A model generated the notes under the pieces. The model saw only the letters and a program-made list of their open reading frames with translations. It did no database searches and was not told the DNA's origin. Source: DAISWO01 sp036826295 (GTDB lineage: Bacteria; Patescibacteriota; Saccharimonadia; Saccharimonadales; JAGQNJ01). Taken from it: a DNA stretch of 47,518 bases. This document shows positions 46,583 through 47,518 of the stretch, piece by piece. How positions within the stretch are numbered: position 1 is the stretch's first letter; each line of letters begins with the position of its first letter. Both the position numbers and the translations under genes were made by a program. Location: assembly GCA_036826295.1 (NCBI GenBank), contig DAISWO010000005.1, positions 1-47,518 of the forward strand. The letters are read 5' to 3'.

Positions 46583-47518
46583 AAATTTCGGTTAATTGGA
46601 TACAAGAATTTACAGATATTAAATTATCTACTGATGATTTGGTTAAGAAAATTGGGGCGCAACTAGGTGAAGTCGAATCTGTTCAAGAGCTTGCCGATAA
46701 ATATAAAGACGTGGTTGTAGCCAAGGTTGTTACTTGTCGAAAACACCCAAATGCCGACAAGCTAAATGTTTGCTTGGTGGATGATGGTAAAAAGACAAAA
46801 AATGTGAAGCGAGATGGTAATGGCTATGTGCAGGTTGTTTGCGGGGCACCAAACGTTAGGGCTGGTATTACGGTTGCATGGTTGCCTCCAAGCGCGATTG
46901 TGCCGAGCACTTACGACAAAGAACAGTTTAAATTAGAAGTTAGACCACTACGTGGTGTAGATAGCAATGGAATGATTGCAAGTGGTAAAGAGCTAGCTAT
47001 TAACGATGATCACGATGGGATCCTAATCTTAGACAAGCCAGCTAAACCCGGCAGTAAGTTTGCAGATGTCTACGAGCTTAACGACACAATTATTGAGATC
47101 GAAAACAAGATGTTTACCCATCGTCCTGATTTGTTTGGGATACTCGGTGTTGCAAGAGAGATTGCTGGTATACAGCAGATTAAGTTCAGGTCACCCGATT
47201 GGTACACAGCTAGCTTGAAGCTGACAGCTAAGAGCTCGGAGCCGTTGCCGATAACCACCATGAATAAAGTGCCTGATTTGGTGCCGAGATTTATGGTCCA
47301 GCCTATCGCAGGCGTCACCATCAAGCCTTCTCCTATCATTATGCAAAGTTATCTATCAAGACTTGGGCTAAAGCCGATTAATAATGTCGTGGATATCACT
47401 AATTTTGTAATGATGCTGACGTCACAACCGCTGCACGCCTATGACTACGATAAGTTGTGTGCTGTCGATAATGCTAAAAAAGCTACAATTGGGGCAAGAA
47501 AGCCCAGCCCAGGCGAAG
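46579..47518 (+). CDS. pheT: Phenylalanyl-tRNA synthetase beta subunit, 3' part cut by window edge
   Basis: From ATG 46579 the frame is open to the window end (313 codons). It begins MKISVNWIQEFTDIKLSTDDL and then has the tRNA-binding domain typical of PheT (VVVAKVVTCRKHPNADKLNVC, VVCGAPNVRAG, SNGMIASGKEL) and the start of the B3/B4 domain (FTHRPDLFGILGVAREIA, LKPINNVVDITNFVMM, QPLHAYDYDKL). The start overlaps the previous stop by 4 bases. The core catalytic-like and anticodon domains lie outside the window. Confidence 0.95.
   Translation, partial: MKISVNWIQEFTDIKLSTDDLVKKIGAQLGEVESVQELADKYKDVVVAKVVTCRKHPNADKLNVCLVDDGKKTKNVKRDGNGYVQVVCGAPNVRAGITVAWLPPSAIVPSTYDKEQFKLEVRPLRGVDSNGMIASGKELAINDDHDGILILDKPAKPGSKFADVYELNDTIIEIENKMFTHRPDLFGILGVAREIAGIQQIKFRSPDWYTASLKLTAKSSEPLPITTMNKVPDLVPRFMVQPIAGVTIKPSPIIMQSYLSRLGLKPINNVVDITNFVMMLTSQPLHAYDYDKLCAVDNAKKATIGARKPSPGE

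Noticed and set aside
1..47518. CRISPR arrays, insertion sequences, prophage or toxin-antitoxin modules
   Set aside because: No regularly spaced repeats, transposase or phage motifs, or recognisable toxin-antitoxin pairs were seen on either strand.

Overview
The window (47.5 kb, AT-rich, one run of 40 Ns) looks like a contig from a small-genome member of the Candidate Phyla Radiation, most probably Candidatus Saccharibacteria (TM7). This rests on gene content and style: compact genes with 4-base ATGA overlaps, a membrane-anchored MurF, a leucyl-tRNA synthetase with an extra domain, several proteins that otherwise resemble actinobacterial families, and many genes whose start codon lies only 6-10 bases after a -10 box with no Shine-Dalgarno sequence. 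TGA is used as an ordinary stop, so the UGA-to-glycine code of Gracilibacteria/SR1 does not apply. No phage, insertion sequence or CRISPR array was seen.

Layout. 1-5.7 kb: partial tRNA-Ala, two membrane-anchored unknowns, an alpha/beta hydrolase, then murF (assembly gap) and ddl for peptidoglycan precursors. 5.7-11.5 kb: a class IV aminotransferase broken by a one-base frameshift, leuS with a Nudix domain inserted in its editing region, rpmF, nusB, a free Nudix hydrolase and rnc. 11.5-16.2 kb: a pilin-like protein, then rpsP and khpA, both with long acidic tails, a 602-residue unknown and trmD. 16.3-17 kb: nickel superoxide dismutase and its maturation peptidase. 17-21.2 kb, mostly minus strand: YggT, an AI-2E-type transporter, a block of actinobacterial-type small proteins (SHOCT, DUF6325, DUF7144), a membrane protein and a minimal metallopeptidase. 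21.3-26.3 kb: an MFS exporter facing a four-gene redox operon (FNR-type reductase with a membrane tail, ApbE, ferric-reductase-like membrane protein, Ig-like membrane protein).

26.5-31.8 kb: an RRM protein, a second Ddl-like ATP-grasp enzyme, tRNA-Gln with a large inverted repeat, a large gene interrupted by an in-frame amber codon, a second ferric-reductase-like membrane protein and a proline-rich repeat protein. 31.8-41.1 kb: a K+ channel, a MauE/DoxX-like protein, two ABC systems, EamA and ZIP transporters, RmuC and a VanY-type carboxypeptidase. 41.2-47.5 kb: a DUF4190 protein, a GH63-like glycosidase, YajQ, an NADPH-FMN reductase-like protein, and pheS and pheT separated by two translationally coupled genes.

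Functionally the window mixes translation and RNA metabolism (leuS, pheS/pheT, rpsP, rpmF, trmD, nusB, rnc, khpA), wall synthesis (murF, ddl, VanY) and oxygen or redox functions (Ni-SOD, flavin/heme membrane electron transfer) that suggest life in oxic surroundings. The most unusual items are the Nudix insertion in LeuRS, the ApbE-containing redox operon with no visible flavin carrier, the paired acidic tails on bS16 and KhpA, the amber-interrupted gene, and the inverted T-arm copy beside tRNA-Gln.
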